Source: Lingula anatina
Lineage: Eukaryota > Brachiopoda > Lingulata > Lingulida > Lingulidae
DNA: 36,748 nucleotides
Direction: 5' to 3'
Assembly: GCF_001039355.2 (NCBI RefSeq)
Contig: NW_019773782.1
Location: 4,239 to 40,986, forward strand
The notes beneath the pieces are model-generated. The model was given only the letters and a program-made list of their open reading frames with translations, did no database searches and was not told where the DNA came from. The first letter of the stretch is position 1. Each line of letters starts with the position of its first letter. Positions 24,960-36,748 of this stretch are shown piece after piece. Both the position numbers and the translations under genes were made by a program.

Positions 24960-25150
24960 ATATAAGCCGCACTCTGAGGTTCCTCTGTGCAAGAACGTGA
25001 CCTGTGCAAAGTGGCAGCGGCACTGAGGCAACCGGGTGGTTCTGCCCACGGCATTTCTCAATCATCAGGCTAAGCAGCAAAAACAAAAAACACCAATGTC
25101 ATGAACGAAGCACGGTTCCCACCAATTCAGCGCGATGTTCCATAAGAAAT
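24960..25150 (+). promoter_or_regulatory. Possible TATA promoter and leader exon, perhaps of the GPCR gene
   Basis: ATATAAG near 24960 sits in a local GC- and CpG-richer patch (about 24.6-25.2 kb) that contrasts with the AT-rich surroundings. A start site would fall about 30 bases downstream. The next recognisable plus-strand gene is the GPCR at 31.5 kb, whose ATG is preceded by a splice acceptor, so this could be its upstream exon. No donor can be chosen with confidence; inference only. Confidence 0.25.
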
Positions 25151-26228
25151 GGATGGATCGTGGGTAGCTCTAACACGGAAACAAAACGCAAAAGGAGACG
25201 AAAGAACAAGTTAAAGAACTGAGTTAGTCCAGCTTCCTGGGACTTGTTTTTCTTATGCGCGTTTTACGTGTATCACGTGGTTTGTTTAATGGAATAATTT
25301 CATTAACATTTCCTTATTAGGAGCAGTTTGCACAGCTTGTGGCATTTTCAACTAAAAGCAAATATCCAGGTCTGTCAATGTTTACCTTTTCGAACAAGGA
25401 GACGTAACAAACATACGGCTCTAAGAGGATACACTATGGCAAAAACTACTCGGTAAAAGAGAGACAGCAGCGACAAACATACTCCACTAAAGAAGCTTGC
25501 CACGCTGAGCTCGCACAGATACAGGTTTGTAATGTTGACAGTTTAGAAAGAATATAGTCTTTCCTGCTAACATTTTGACTGCCGTAGTTAAAAAATATCA
25601 CTGAGAGAGAATAAGTAGGGTTGAATACCAGTTTCCAGTAAAGGTATGCTGAATACACCCCTTTCTTTGTGTTACAAATACAATATTTTTCTTGTACATT
25701 GTATCAAATACAGTATATGAACTGGCAGGCCATTACATACTGTGTGCGTTTTTCTTGTCATTTCTGTTATTCATGATTTAACTATTAGACGAAATAGCTG
25801 TGCTTACAGGTAGTTTTTAAAGACAAAAGAACGAATGTTTTGTGTCAAAATAAACGGCCTTTTGTAGCATTAATTGGCTTTAAGATGATATGTTTAAATC
25901 ATCTTAAGTCCACAAGTTGCTAACAAAGTAAAGAAAAAAGTACACACATACAAATTTGAGGAAAGGCACAAAGGCACATATTATGGCAAAAGATTAGATC
26001 GGAGAGAACAAAAATAAAATAATAATGGACGAGCTGCATTAGTAAATTTGATGGGCTTTTTCAAAAGAAAATTCATTAAACCTTGCTATCTTTGATCAAT
26101 AGAAAAGTTAAAGTTTACATATTAACCACCAAGTTAAAATATAGAAAACGCGATCAAATTTAAATCTGTGTAAATGGAGCACTTTGTCTTAGAAATTTGC
26201 TGTCTGTGCCTTTAACAATGTAGAGACT

Positions 26229-26247
26229 TATATATATATATATATAT
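26229..26247. repeat. (AT)n microsatellite
   Basis: Short pure TA run in the gene-poor region. Confidence 0.9.
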
Positions 26248-29200
26248 CATAAGTCAGGGCAGGTGTCTTAAAGAGCAACTTTGTAAATAGACTCATGCTG
26301 AGTAATTAATCCAGCACTTCCAACAGAAGCCAACCAAATACTAACTAATCAGGGATACAAGTTATGAATATTAAAATATGGATATGGATGAAGCGTTGCT
26401 GTGAACCTAAATCTAGTTCGAACCAGACACTTAATCACTTGATCTTTTTCCTAGAATTTTCAAATATCTGTTAGTTACATGCAAGGAGTCGATTATAAGA
26501 TTATAATAATGTGACCGCTCTGTTTAAAAAATCCCATCGTTAAAGACGCTATCAATGCCATTTGCCATGTGGAAATACACAAGATTAAAATGTTTCTTTT
26601 CTATATTTCACTGAATGCTAGTAAATTGTTGATACACCCATACGCTGCCTGTTGGATTATTTCATTTCGAGAAAGACAAGATAATGTCAAATCACATCTC
26701 TCACTGTTGGGATCACATATGATGAGGTAATAGAAATTCTGTGTGGAAACCTAATCGATTCGATTTGACCAAATAAAACATATTTCGCAAATTAGCAGTG
26801 TGAACAATCTGTAAAAGGAAAACTGACACTATTGATTCAAAAAGCTCCTAATTTTTCCAACCCGTTAACGAAATGAAAGATTATTTCCTTCAGACTGTGA
26901 TCTGCATACTTAACGTGCTGATCAGACACATTTGTGCCAGGCCGTGTATCTTTATTGTTTCTGTAGGATGTGGCTATTTTCCTGTACGTGTTCAGAATCA
27001 ATGTCTATCTAGGGGACATTCCTGTGCCGCGATAATCAATAACCTCAGTTAAGTCTGATCCGCTTTGGCAATCAGTAGCAAGACGGAAGGAAAACCTTAA
27101 AACCCGTCTTTAGTTAATTAAATGTTTAAAGGCGCTGGAGCATAACATTCCCCGGTGACTATTATGCTAGCAGATCTGTATATGTAGTTGTATGGGAAAA
27201 ATCCCATTATATTGTCGGTAGGGTAATTACATACCGGAAACGAGGCCGATTATGGAAAAACATCTTGGCCGGAAGATAACGATATCTGGCTACTGGCAAA
27301 AGTACCAATGCGTCTTTTATTGGCTGATATCAGTAAATGGTTTCCTTTCATTCTCTAAATATGCAATAACGTTTCAATTGATGTAAGGTAGTTAATTTTG
27401 TTCTCTTTCTCTGCCTTAAATTTGCTTAAAGCTAATAATTCAAAACGTCTAAGAATCCTAAATTGCTATAATAGCAGATATTTGGTGACATATTGACTGT
27501 TATTCAGTGGTAAGATAGAGAAACAAACATTTCTATAAAGAAAAGAAAAACAGAAAAACAGTGATGAACATCTGCCTATATTTCATTGAGCAAGTTCACC
27601 AACATTACCGCAAAAGCCACAGGATCTTTTAGATCTTGACCTGGTAGTCTACCGTCCTTGAAGAATCCACTATCTGTGGTTTAGCGGTCGAGGAATTGCT
27701 TACTATGGGCTCGTTCCCAATGAAACAATCGTTGTACGTGCATGGATCCAACTCCGATGGGACTCTCGCTGAATGCAATCAGACTAACACTCCTCTTCTT
27801 GTTTCCAACGTACTCGTATAAAAATCACCAGATCTACGTAGAGCGATAGTTTCAATGGGGAAGAGCCTTTATGTCTCCTCATTAACCCAATGTATAAGTA
27901 AAGGACAAACACGAATATGGTGTTCGAAATTTGGCCGGTAGCGACCGCTTTTATTCAAAGATCCTCTAGTAAAAGAATATGTTATAGCATAAATAATAAA
28001 TATCCAAACAAGTAGCGCACATAATTTCATTTGTGGGGTTGCAAAGAGAAGAGCCTTATGTCATTTGTATCACCGTTTGACCGCGTGCGACTCTAGGGGT
28101 ATGTGTTAAAATCAGATTTTTTTCTAACCTGATATAGCTAAACTTATACAAACATGTGAAACATGTGCAGTTAGAGTGTGATCCTTTAAGTGGTTAATTG
28201 CAGTGTGTATTGCGTTCCTTAACATCCTGGCAATCTGTCAAGATGGTCTTGGAATTGTGTTTAGCGGAAATAATTTGATGACCATAGATATAGATATTTA
28301 AAGAGGACAGTCATTGTACACCACTGTAATGTACGCTGGCAACTGCTTTGATTCTAACATGTTTTGCGTCGGCTTCTAATGTGATTATACTTGAAGTAAA
28401 GTGATCTTATACATATTTTCTCCTTATTTGCATCATTTAGCGTTTTACACATACGCATGTATGTTTTGTCGAACAATTTACAGCGGACTCGGCATTTGCG
28501 TTTTTCACAACAGATAATTGCATCCGTGTTTTCAGTTCTATAAGTTGGGTTATATAAAATATGTTGTTTTTTATATACCATCCACATTTGCAGAAATTTG
28601 ATGTCAGCATGTAGGAATATCGGTTCCACAGTCACTAAGGGATTCAATCAGCAGCTTTATCAGGAAACAATAATGGGCTGTCGTTATCTATTCTATTGAG
28701 GGATAGATATAGGCAATGGAACCGTTTATCATTCATAGCACAGGCTTACTGTAACTGATGTGAGAGATAAAAGATTACATATGAACCCTTTCGTGAAGCT
28801 AGTTTCTGTATCTTGAGTTAGATTTGTTGGCGTGAATAAGTAATCAATGAAATGGAATAAAACTAATTATATTACATCTTTACAACGTACTTTGTCTCGG
28901 TTGTTATCAAAAGGAGAGTCTTAATTTGCATGGAAAAGTAAAAGTCATGTCGACGCTGCTATTTACATGCGTCAATGCAATGTACTTTATATACTTAATG
29001 GACAATGGGAAGTCAAATATATCATGCAAACTCATTTTTCAAATTCATATATTTATTAACCCGGGTATCTTTCCAGACAAATGAAAGGATCAAGCATTTG
29101 GAGCACAATAACTAAAATAGACATGCTGCTGAAAAAAGCCAGGATATTAAAAAAATTGCGTGTTCAGAATGCAGTTTTCTGTTTATCCTGCGACTGTGAT

Positions 29201-31474
29201 AAGTCACGTCTGATCGTGCCTTGGGCTTTTGGTAGGCGACTACTTTGCACACCAGCACCGGAAATCGGTTTTCTTGGCTTTACATTGGTTAACGACAAGA
29301 CAACTCAATATCCTTTCATTTACTTGAGCTACCTAAAACCGGGGCATAAGTTGAATTCTCGGGAGTCTTACAGGTTGTGTAAGGTCAAGTACAAAGAACT
29401 ATAATCTTAACGCCAACGTATTGGTTACTTTTGGAAGAATAATACGTTAATACCTAACACGAATGATCAAGCTCTAGAGGTTCTAATTACATTTTTACAG
29501 CAACAGGCCAGCACCACCGTAAAGATAAAAAAAAACTAAAATAGAAGTATTACAGCATGATTATTCGAGCTCTTAAATACCAAAATAGAGTCCCTGTCTC
29601 ACATTATTTTTAATCCCCAGATTAGATTACAAAGGAAACTCAAGTGGAACGTACTACACCATCTGTCATGAAGATCATGGTGTATTGTGTTTCAGCTGCT
29701 TGTAATATTGTCTACTGCGATACAGCAGGTTTATGTAACCCAACCATATGGCACAAGGGTTTTCAAGGATATGAAGTTTTAATGCAATATATGAATAGAA
29801 GGTGAATTTTCGTGGAAAAGCATTGAAGTCGATGTAGAACAGACAGTGGTGATGTAATTGTTTTGTTTTTGATATTCAGGTTTTCATAGGTTAATCACTG
29901 TTATCTAAAATATGCAATCTGACAATTTAACGCCAAAGACTTTTGTATAATTGCTGCTTTATAGATGATGATAATACGCCTGTCGCTAATTATTCCAGTA
30001 CACTTGTAATGGAATATTTAATGAAAACGTCAAGCAACCCCATAAAGGTTAAACTGTGGAATTAAATTACTTAAATTAAAGTCAAGGCAAAGTTGCCTTT
30101 TTAGTCTGTTTAGTTTACTGTTGTCATTAAAATAATCCTAAGCGAATATTAAGGTATTTGTTAAGAATTGGGACATTTTCTTCATTACATTCATTACATT
30201 TAATAGTGTGTATGTTTATTATGTTCATTTTTTAAATACATCATGGAAGCAAGGCCAAACAATTCCTCAGCATCATCATCTTGTGTAGAGATTGGACGTA
30301 TGAAATTATTTCGCCGGGTGCTGTTTTGAATATAGAATAACTGCATATAGCGTGTTTGAAAACAAATTGCTAGAAAATACGCAATTCAAATTTTACTGTA
30401 AAGGGAAAAAAGAGCGTGTGCATGACTTAACACGTGATGGATGAATAAGATTCTGAAATCCAGATTTGCAAGTCCACAAATCGAAATAATGATGAACGAA
30501 ACTGCAACGATATGCTGATAGAAGGTGGTAAATTGATTGAAAAGGAAATCATCAAATTACGCTAACACTATTGTGGGCAGTATTTTGCGTTTGCTCATTA
30601 TTAAAAGCTGTCATTCTTAGCTAATACATTTCGCGGTTTTTAAATATTTTGCATTATCTGACACGATATGTGGCCTTTTAATACAATAACCAATGATTAC
30701 GCTGGTCCTTTTAACTCTTCTGGATGAAAACGTTTGGAGGCAATTTACGTAAAGAAACGCCAATATACAAGGGAAAAATTCTCCGAGAGAAATATACTTT
30801 TAATGACACCTTTCTTAATGTTCAACATCACCTAACCCATCTATTAATAACACCAGAAGCAGGCAAGTTTTGTAGATATCTGCTTTAAAATTTTTGTGAT
30901 CCCTGGAAGGGAGTTTATACCATTGACGACAATACTGGGTTATATCAGTATTTCATTTGATGCAAAGTTACCCACACTGTCTTGGGAATTTATTGTAAAT
31001 GTGAACCATTGAGTCTCTGAAGTATATTACGAACGATGTATAGTAGCACCAATTGATATAGAGTGACATCAAATACGAAATCAACCAATATTGGGCAAAT
31101 GGTTGAAACCTCCGAGTGGATATTCCAGGTCACAATACAATCCTTCAAGCTGTGCACTTGCCGCGGGCCAATTGTATTACGTTGGCATCTAAAACATTTT
31201 ATGAATATGCACACGATCTTATGACATTATTTTGATTACTTTAATGTATATACTTTGACTTACGTTCGTGAGAATAAGCGCACATAAAATAAAGAATAAA
31301 AATAAGAATCGGTGTATCTTTTAAAATATAATCTTGAAGAAATTGATCTTGTTATCCGGCATACCGGACGGCAACGAGACACGCTAACTGACACTGTTTT
31401 ATTATCCCAGATGTCGCTGCTGTTCATGCGTCACCAAGGTGATATACATAATATAATAATGCCTCGTGTTTCAG

Positions 31475-31497
31475 GTTGGCGCCACTAAGGCAGTATC
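31475..31497 (+). other. Possible 5' UTR start at a splice acceptor before the GPCR ATG
   Basis: A pyrimidine-rich run ending TTTCAG closes at 31474, leaving 23 untranslated bases before the ATG at 31498. This suggests that the leader is spliced from an exon further upstream. Inferred from the acceptor alone. Confidence 0.35.
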
Positions 31498-33505
31498 ATG
31501 AGCGGAGAGGTGTTGGAAGAAACAGTTGGACCTAGCTTGGCTGCGGTGGTCGCCAAGGGCTCATCCCTGGGAGTCGTTCTTACTGCCGTGATATGCGTCA
31601 ATGTGGGGCTTATTCTGAAGATCAGATGGATGTCACAAACAGGAGGAACTCGGAACCCAATTGTGTCCCATTTGGTTTTATGTATGGCAGTGATCAACAC
31701 AGCCACCGGCGTTATCAATATTGGATCACTAATGGTGTCAACTATAAAAGGTATGGCGTTAATGTTTTATAGTCGATCAAAGTTAACTTGAATTAGATTT
31801 TTCAAAACTTAAAAAAGTCCCACTAGCTTTTTAGCCAATTGTTCTAACACAATGCTTACTGATATAATAGGCTATAAAACGTAAAAGAATTGGTGCCATA
31901 TACGTCTGGCGCTGTTCATAACGGATAACAGTCTGCGTTCAGTTTTACACGCGGACGGAATCCTAAGGTTCACATAGTATAAAATGAGCTGCCGTTCACT
32001 GGAAGTAAGCAATCAAGCGAGAGGAAAATAACTTTCAGTCTTGTAGGACTTTACCTACAGACTTTTCATCCTGTTTGCGTTCGTAATCTGCTAGTTTACA
32101 TGGTACGTTATTTAGGTAATGTACCTTCGAAGCCTTTAGCGATATTTTATCATTCAGTTGAAAGTGGCAAACTAAATACAGCTGAAATGACCACTTTCTG
32201 ATATTTGGTATTGTCACACTTTTATTATGTATAAATTGCAGTAATTTCCCCGATCTTGTATATTTCTGTTTAGTAATATAAAACTAATTAGAACAAGTAT
32301 TGTAAGGCTTTATGTGGCTGTTTTATATGCCTTTTGAGACAATTTGTATACAATGGCCTGCAGCTGCAACCGGGGTCTTAGAATAGAGCCTCGTTAAGTG
32401 AACGATGAGCTGTCGCGCTTCTCAATCTTTGCCACCTTAATGGTCTATAAGATAACACACTAACAGTTCATAGAAAATCAGCGTATTACACAGGTGTCAG
32501 CCCGTCTTATCTTGGCCTGTATTGACGAAATTGAACTTTGTGCTTCACAGTTTGTTTTCAGAGCTTACTCTTGCTTTATTAGCTTTCAAACATTAGAGAT
32601 CGTATACAGTATACCCTTGAACCACCTTTTATAAATTTTTTTTACTGTTTCAACGATTCCGTTTTGAATAACGAACTTTTTAGATTTGGTAATTTTATAG
32701 TAGGACCAGTAATTTATCATCTAGAAAGAATCTACTAGTAAAATTACCTCGACAATTCGACAATTTTATTGTTCGACAGTCATCTTAATTACCAACATTC
32801 TATGAAATTCCATATCCAAAATCACCATTTTATGTAGATAGTGAGCAGTCTTTTTTTTTACTTCGATTAGTCGAAATGCAGTAGTTGGCAATATGCAGTA
32901 CATATTTTTTTCTTTGGGTGAGGTTAATTCATTAGCAGAGCCTGCGAGTTTCTTACATGTATAGAAAAGACATTAGTGCCTTGAAAGAAAAGTGAAATAA
33001 TTAAGTTTACAAAATATTTATTAACGTAAAAATTCTAGATAAACGACACTCAAATATCAAAGTAGACTCTTCTTTACGCTTATAAAGATTATCTGTTCAG
33101 TGTGGAATTCCACTTTTAAAAACGGACAGGATGATCATTTGTTGCAAATGTATATATTTGAACACAGCAGAGCGTGCTAAACACCAATGACATCCGTGAT
33201 GTTATATGCATAACAGATGGCGAAGACCTTCGTTTGCGCCTGAGGCGTCAGTGCCCTGTTGATATTCCTTGTTTCTCTCGTTGCCCCCGCAGTGATCAAA
33301 GAGCGCATAACATGACTGTAAATTACTAGAACGTTCATTTTATTTATGTTTAGACCACAGAAAGACGTTTTCCCCTAAATGCTTAATGTGTTTGTCTTCC
33401 AGGCAGCTATGTCTTTAGCAGTGGTCTGTGTCAGTTCATTGGGTATATAGGAAGTATGCTGTTGGCCGGTGTTACAATGATGACTATGATTGCTGCCGTT
33501 GAAAG
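31498..33505 (+). CDS. Rhodopsin-like (class A) GPCR, first two coding exons (TM1-TM3), gene continues past right edge
   Basis: Two coding exons (31498-31750 and 33403-33505) join in frame, phase 1, to give 118 residues plus a split Arg codon. A short extracellular tail of about 20 residues is followed by TM1 (about 23-42), a loop containing TRNP, TM2 (about 54-80) and TM3 (about 91-118). TM3 begins with a Cys at 94, the usual partner of the ECL2 disulfide, and ends AAVER. The exon stops after two bases of the Arg codon, so the next exon should supply Tyr of an (E)RY motif. TM2 has Asn in LCMAVIN where class A receptors normally have the sodium-binding Asp. The ATG has A at -3. TM4-TM7 were not found before the right edge. 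Subfamily and ligand are not recognisable. Confidence 0.75.
31751..33402 (+). other. GPCR intron 1
   Basis: A phase-1 intron of about 1.65 kb between the TM2 and TM3 exons, AT-rich, with no gene or element seen. Confidence 0.7.
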
Positions 33506-34179
33506 GTAGGACCACCCATATATACAATACAGTTTTTGTACGTTGCAAAACATTCCTGATAGGCAAAATATGCAAAGTTATCTACACAAACGCGTTCACC
33601 TGGACGCTGTGAAAATGTTGGCGTCTTTTTCCGACATTTCTCCAATACTACCAATTGCGACCAGCCTACCAGTCAGATCTTTATAAAGGTCTACTAATTG
33701 TACCTAATTTCGTTGTCATTCAAAAGACAATAATGCACGTAGTGGACTGCTGAGTGACGTCTGATCTACATAAATTTTTACCGTAGAAAAAAAAGTTATG
33801 GCCAGCGTGACGTCCTGATTTGATAGACTGAAGTTAACTGAAATAATTGGTGTCCTAAGAATGCTGTCAACAGTAATTAGAAATCACAATCGGTCATTGA
33901 CCGAGCCGCATTACAGGGGGTCCCTTCTCTGATTAAAAGAATTAATTCAAAAGACATCAGTAAATAATCTATACATGCGCATGTGTGTGTATATTAATGC
34001 GCAACCTACTACCGAGCATTGTTAGTTCCAGATCATTTGGAGAAAGTTTTTAAAAATATGACTGAGACGATGTTTCATGAATCAGTAGAATCAATAAGAT
34101 GGCATGAATCTTATAACGTGATACTGCGCACCAGTATGTGGCGATTTTAGAGAACATCATTTTCACCTCGATTATTCAA

Positions 34180-34216
34180 TCTATCTATCTATCTATCTGT
34201 CTATCTATCTATCTAT
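34180..34216. repeat. (TCTA)n microsatellite
   Basis: Tetranucleotide repeat with one TCTG interruption, downstream of GPCR exon 2. Confidence 0.97.
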
Positions 34217-34650
34217 TTTAACCTTGTTCTGCTGTCATGTCATGAAATATTGGTTTTTGTTTTGATTTTTTTCAACTTTAAAACGTTTAATGATTCTTTT
34301 AGAAGTAACAAAATATTTATGTTTTGTTAAGAAAAACATTGCAGGGGCAGGTGTAAATTATCAAGGTTAAAGAACGTTGCAGATTATGTTTGGAACAATG
34401 TGACTGCACATTGTTCACTTAATGTGTTGCTAAACACAATAGTACACAGCTGTGGCACCCTGTCAGTTACACTTTTTGTAAGACACTATTAATGACAATT
34501 ATTCAACCCAGTAGGCCTTGCAGTAGACACGAAGACATGTTGGATATCAATCTCAGAACATCGTGGCATCACGCTTAGATTAAGTTAATTATGCATTCAC
34601 CTCCTACTGTGTTGTTTATTAAAACCATCTTTAATAACTGGTATTATCTT

Positions 34651-34680
34651 CCTGCTCAGTTCTTTCCTGCTCAGTTCTTT
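34651..34680. repeat. 15-bp exact tandem duplication
   Basis: CCTGCTCAGTTCTTT is repeated head to tail. It looks like a recent slippage or repair duplication. Confidence 0.92.
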
Positions 34681-35084
34681 ACTGTAAACAACGAGTTTCT
34701 TGAATATCCTTGAATTCCGTAGAAAGTGTTCCATCCGGTATCTTATATACCTTTTTCCATTCAAGGTCAGAGTCAGAGAAAATAACGAAGTTAGCCAGCA
34801 CCATGTTATAGATTCTTTCTTTCATCATATAAAGAAAATTGAAAAAAAAAATGGACAACTTAAAAACCAGTACCCCAGTACTAACAGGACACGGAAGTTG
34901 GATAATCATTATGTTACACGCGTAACTGGATGACCTACATGAACATATCTATACAGGAGAGTCATCAGAACCTTACGTATTAGGGATGTATAAATAAGAT
35001 AATTACAATATCATTCCATAGCGACAAGAAACGGCAGTCCAGAAATAGTTCCAGACTTAAAACAAATCTATAAAAGTTCACGTA

Positions 35085-35111
35085 CAGGGTTGCTACTTAA
35101 TATGGAATATT
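35085..35111 (+). repeat. Left terminal inverted repeat of the Tc1/mariner element
   Basis: Begins CAGGGTTGCTACTTAATATG directly after a TA dinucleotide. It differs from the right end at two of 27 positions. Confidence 0.9.
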
Positions 35112-35400
35112 TTTTATCATTGTTATTTTTGAGTGCTGATTAAAATTTTTTTGGCTTGAGTCATTAAAAAAGTATGTCACTGAGTGATAATAACATCCAG
35201 TCTTCTGTTGTGAGATATTTTGTTCAATGATATTAAATCTGACATAAGATGCCATTCAAAAGAAAGGAACACCCCCAGAAAACCATATCAACAGTTTGAT
35301 GTCAGTATAAACTTTGAGATAAGATATTAAAGAAAATGATAGCCTCCGGACAGTGATATGTTACACAGTCAAAGAACTCACTACAGTAAATCATGAAAAG

Positions 35401-36426
35401 TCAGTAATTGCGGGTATGACCTCCAGCAGCCGCTTGCAGCGCCCTCATCCTACATGGCATACCCTGTGACACGTTTTTTAGAGTTTGGCTGGGGATATCA
35501 TTCCACGCAGTGATATTTGCCTGTCGCAGTTCATCACTATTTCCCGGCCGAGGACCATAGCTATTAATTCTGTGAGTTACTTCCGCCCACAGATTTTCAA
35601 TTGGGTTCATATCTGGAGAGTTTGCAGGCCAGGGCAGTTGCTGAACCCATTGGTTTTGAAGAAAAACAGTGATTCTGCGGCCTCGATGTGGGGTTGCGCA
35701 GTCGTCTTGGTACACAAAGTTGTTCCTGAAGATGACTCTTACCAATCGAAGCATTGTTTGCTGTAGAATGTTTCTGTAGGAATCCTGGATGAGGTTGCCT
35801 CCTAGAAAAACCAACTGGTTCTGGGCACCAACATGAAATGCTCCCCAAACAGAGACGTTACCATCCCCTGCTTGCACCCTAGGCAGTACACAATCATCGG
35901 TTTATGTCCCTCGTACACGTCGGTGGACACGAATTCGACGATCAACCCTAAAAAATCCATATCTGGCCTCATCACTGAAAACGACGTGATTCCAGTGTTT
36001 TGGCTGCAAACGCACGTGGTCCCCAGCCCATTGCAGACGTCGCTGTATATGACCTCCTGTTAACAGTGGTTTCCCTACTGGCCTTTGTGCAAAATAACCG
36101 GCTTGCAGTAATCTCTTGTTCACGAGGGACCTTGAAACGGGCGTTTGAATGACATTCTGCCTCTCTTTTCTGAGGACACTGGTTGTCTTTGTACGACCAG
36201 CACGGCGTCCTCTAGGGAGAAGGCGATCCTGTCTTCTTGGTGTGATACGCGGACACCCTGGTCGAGGTATTGGAGTAGGTGCCCCTGTTGCAGCAATTCT
36301 TTGGAGGACTTCACAAACGGTTCCTTTATAAATGTTGAATTACCTGGCAATGGCTGTCCGTTTCTGGCCATTTTCTCTTAGAGCAAGAATCCCATAGTAA
36401 GCTGCGTTGCTTAGCTGTCGAACCAT
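35401..36426 (-). pseudogene. Tc1/mariner DD34E transposase with two internal stop codons
   Basis: From the ATG at 36426 to the stop at 35401 there is a single frame of 342 codons, the usual Tc1 length, with no indels. Two TAA codons interrupt it, at codon 29 (36340-36342, inside the N-terminal helix-turn-helix after KRTAIAR) and codon 175 (35902-35904). Downstream come an Arg-rich linker with a GRPR-like IPRPGCPR, then the catalytic residues: Asp152 in VVFSDEARYGF, Asp242 in YQDDCATPH, and Glu277 in DMNPIENLWAE. Exactly 34 residues separate the last two, which defines DD34E. All three catalytic residues are intact. With two nonsense codons this copy should not make active enzyme, but the decay is slight, so the insertion looks fairly young. 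Confidence 0.92.
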
Positions 36427-36718
36427 ATCTTCACTAATGTACCTGCCAAGTTTCAGAGCGATCCCTTTGTTGCTTCTCTAAACACACTCCAAAGATTGAC
36501 CACACCCATGCGTTTTTATACAAGGGCAGAAATTGCCGAAAAGACCACCCCTCACATTTCTGACCACAGAACATGCAACTGCATGCATCAATTGTTTCGA
36601 GAGTTGTGTGGTAATTAGGTAACACACCTGGCTACACATGGAGTGACACCTCAGCTTTGGATTTAAAGTAGTTAGAGAGAAATTAAATATTTTGTAGAAA
36701 ATTTACTCGCCAAAAAAT

Positions 36719-36745
36719 AATATTCCATATTAAGTGGTAACCCTG
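36719..36745 (-). repeat. Right terminal inverted repeat of the Tc1/mariner element
   Basis: Its complement begins CAGGGTTACCACTTAATATG, and the sequence is followed by TA. It pairs with the left end at 35085-35111. Confidence 0.9.
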
Positions 36746-36748
36746 TAT

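Larger units (their letters stand above)
19912..31474. other. Gene-poor intergenic region
   Basis: About 11.5 kb with no recognisable protein or RNA gene on either strand. It contains low-complexity tracts near 21.0 and 21.5 kb, a dispersed-repeat fragment near 23.6 kb, a GC-richer patch near 24.6-25.2 kb, and an (AT)n run at 26.2 kb. Open frames of 90-110 codons (for example at 22592-22924, 28354-28647 and 29081-29404) are about as long as chance allows and match nothing I know. Confidence 0.6.
33506..35082 (+). other. Start of GPCR intron 2
   Basis: No acceptor giving an Arg-Tyr continuation and a TM4-like segment was found here. This is therefore probably the start of an intron at least 3.2 kb long, into which the Tc1/mariner element inserted. 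It contains the (TCTA)n and 15-bp tandem repeats. Confidence 0.5.
35085..36745 (-). mobile_element. Tc1/mariner-superfamily DNA transposon, full length with both TIRs
   Basis: The element is 1661 bp. The ends are inverted repeats: 35085-35111 and the complement of 36719-36745 both begin CAGGGTT and share ACTTAATATGGAATATT, matching at 25 of 27 positions. TA dinucleotides at 35083-35084 and 36746-36747 are the expected target duplication. One transposase frame lies on the minus strand (36426-35401). Family assignment rests on the DD34E triad, size, TA target and TIRs. The element ends three bases before the right edge. Confidence 0.93.

Noticed and set aside
24736-25026. 96-codon open frame in the GC-richer patch
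   Set aside because: No family resemblance; GC-richer sequence has fewer stop codons, so longer empty frames are expected.
27677-27718. tRNA-like A and B boxes (TGGTTTAGCGGT ... GGCTCGTTCCC)
   Set aside because: The boxes are only about 31 bases apart, too close for a tRNA, and no cloverleaf can be drawn. At best a decayed tRNA-derived fragment.
28354-28647. 97-codon minus-strand Cys/Lys-rich open frame
   Set aside because: No recognisable domain or signal peptide; length is within chance expectation.
29081-29404. 107-codon plus-strand open frame
   Set aside because: Matches no family I know. In AT-rich DNA a window of this size should yield a few frames of this length by chance (my rough estimate), and there is no splice or promoter support.
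36120-36371. Minus-strand 83-codon frame in the transposon N-terminal region
   Set aside because: Out of frame with the transposase; the helix-turn-helix and GRPR-like motifs read in the frame that starts at 36426.
35485-36381. Plus-strand open frames across the transposon
   Set aside because: Shadows of the minus-strand transposase, whose DD34E motifs are clear.
1-36748. CRISPR arrays, operons or prokaryotic systems
   Set aside because: Spliced metazoan genes throughout; no regularly spaced repeats with unique spacers.

Overview
This is an AT-rich animal genomic window with multi-exon, GT-AG spliced genes, introns of about 0.2 to 8 kb, microsatellites, foldback elements and a Tc1/mariner transposon. 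The protein sequences point to a non-vertebrate metazoan, perhaps a marine invertebrate, but the species cannot be named from what is visible.

Layout: (1) About 1-12.7 kb, minus strand: the 5' half of a LARGE-type glycosyltransferase gene. Seven coding exons give the first 246 residues (membrane anchor, coiled-coil stem, start of the GT8 domain up to its DxD motif). The gene runs off the left edge. Its long first intron (4.9-12.6 kb) probably leads back to an untranslated exon near 12.65-12.74 kb. (2) About 12.65-12.83 kb: a compact divergent promoter with two CCAAT boxes in opposite orientation and a YY1/TISU-like start-codon context. (3) 12,826-19,246, plus strand: a complete PEX16 gene with ten coding exons and 348 residues, read without a break. 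(4) About 19.3-31.5 kb: some 12 kb with no recognisable protein gene, holding a fragment of a dispersed-repeat tail, a possible TATA promoter near 24.96 kb, and simple repeats. (5) 31,475-33,505, plus strand: the first two coding exons of a rhodopsin-like GPCR (TM1-TM3); the rest lies beyond the window. (6) 35,085-36,745: a full-length Tc1/mariner element with matching terminal inverted repeats and TA target duplications. Its transposase reads in one frame but has two internal stop codons. It probably sits in a GPCR intron.

How the genes relate: LARGE extends matriglycan on alpha-dystroglycan in the Golgi, and PEX16 inserts peroxisomal membrane proteins. They share no obvious pathway, but they lie head to head around one short promoter. 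Human LARGE2 and PEX16 are, from memory, also divergent neighbours, so this looks like very old conserved microsynteny. The other notable items are three foldback structures inside introns (2.2, 6.5 and 18.8 kb), of which the 18.8 kb one is the clearest MITE-like hairpin.
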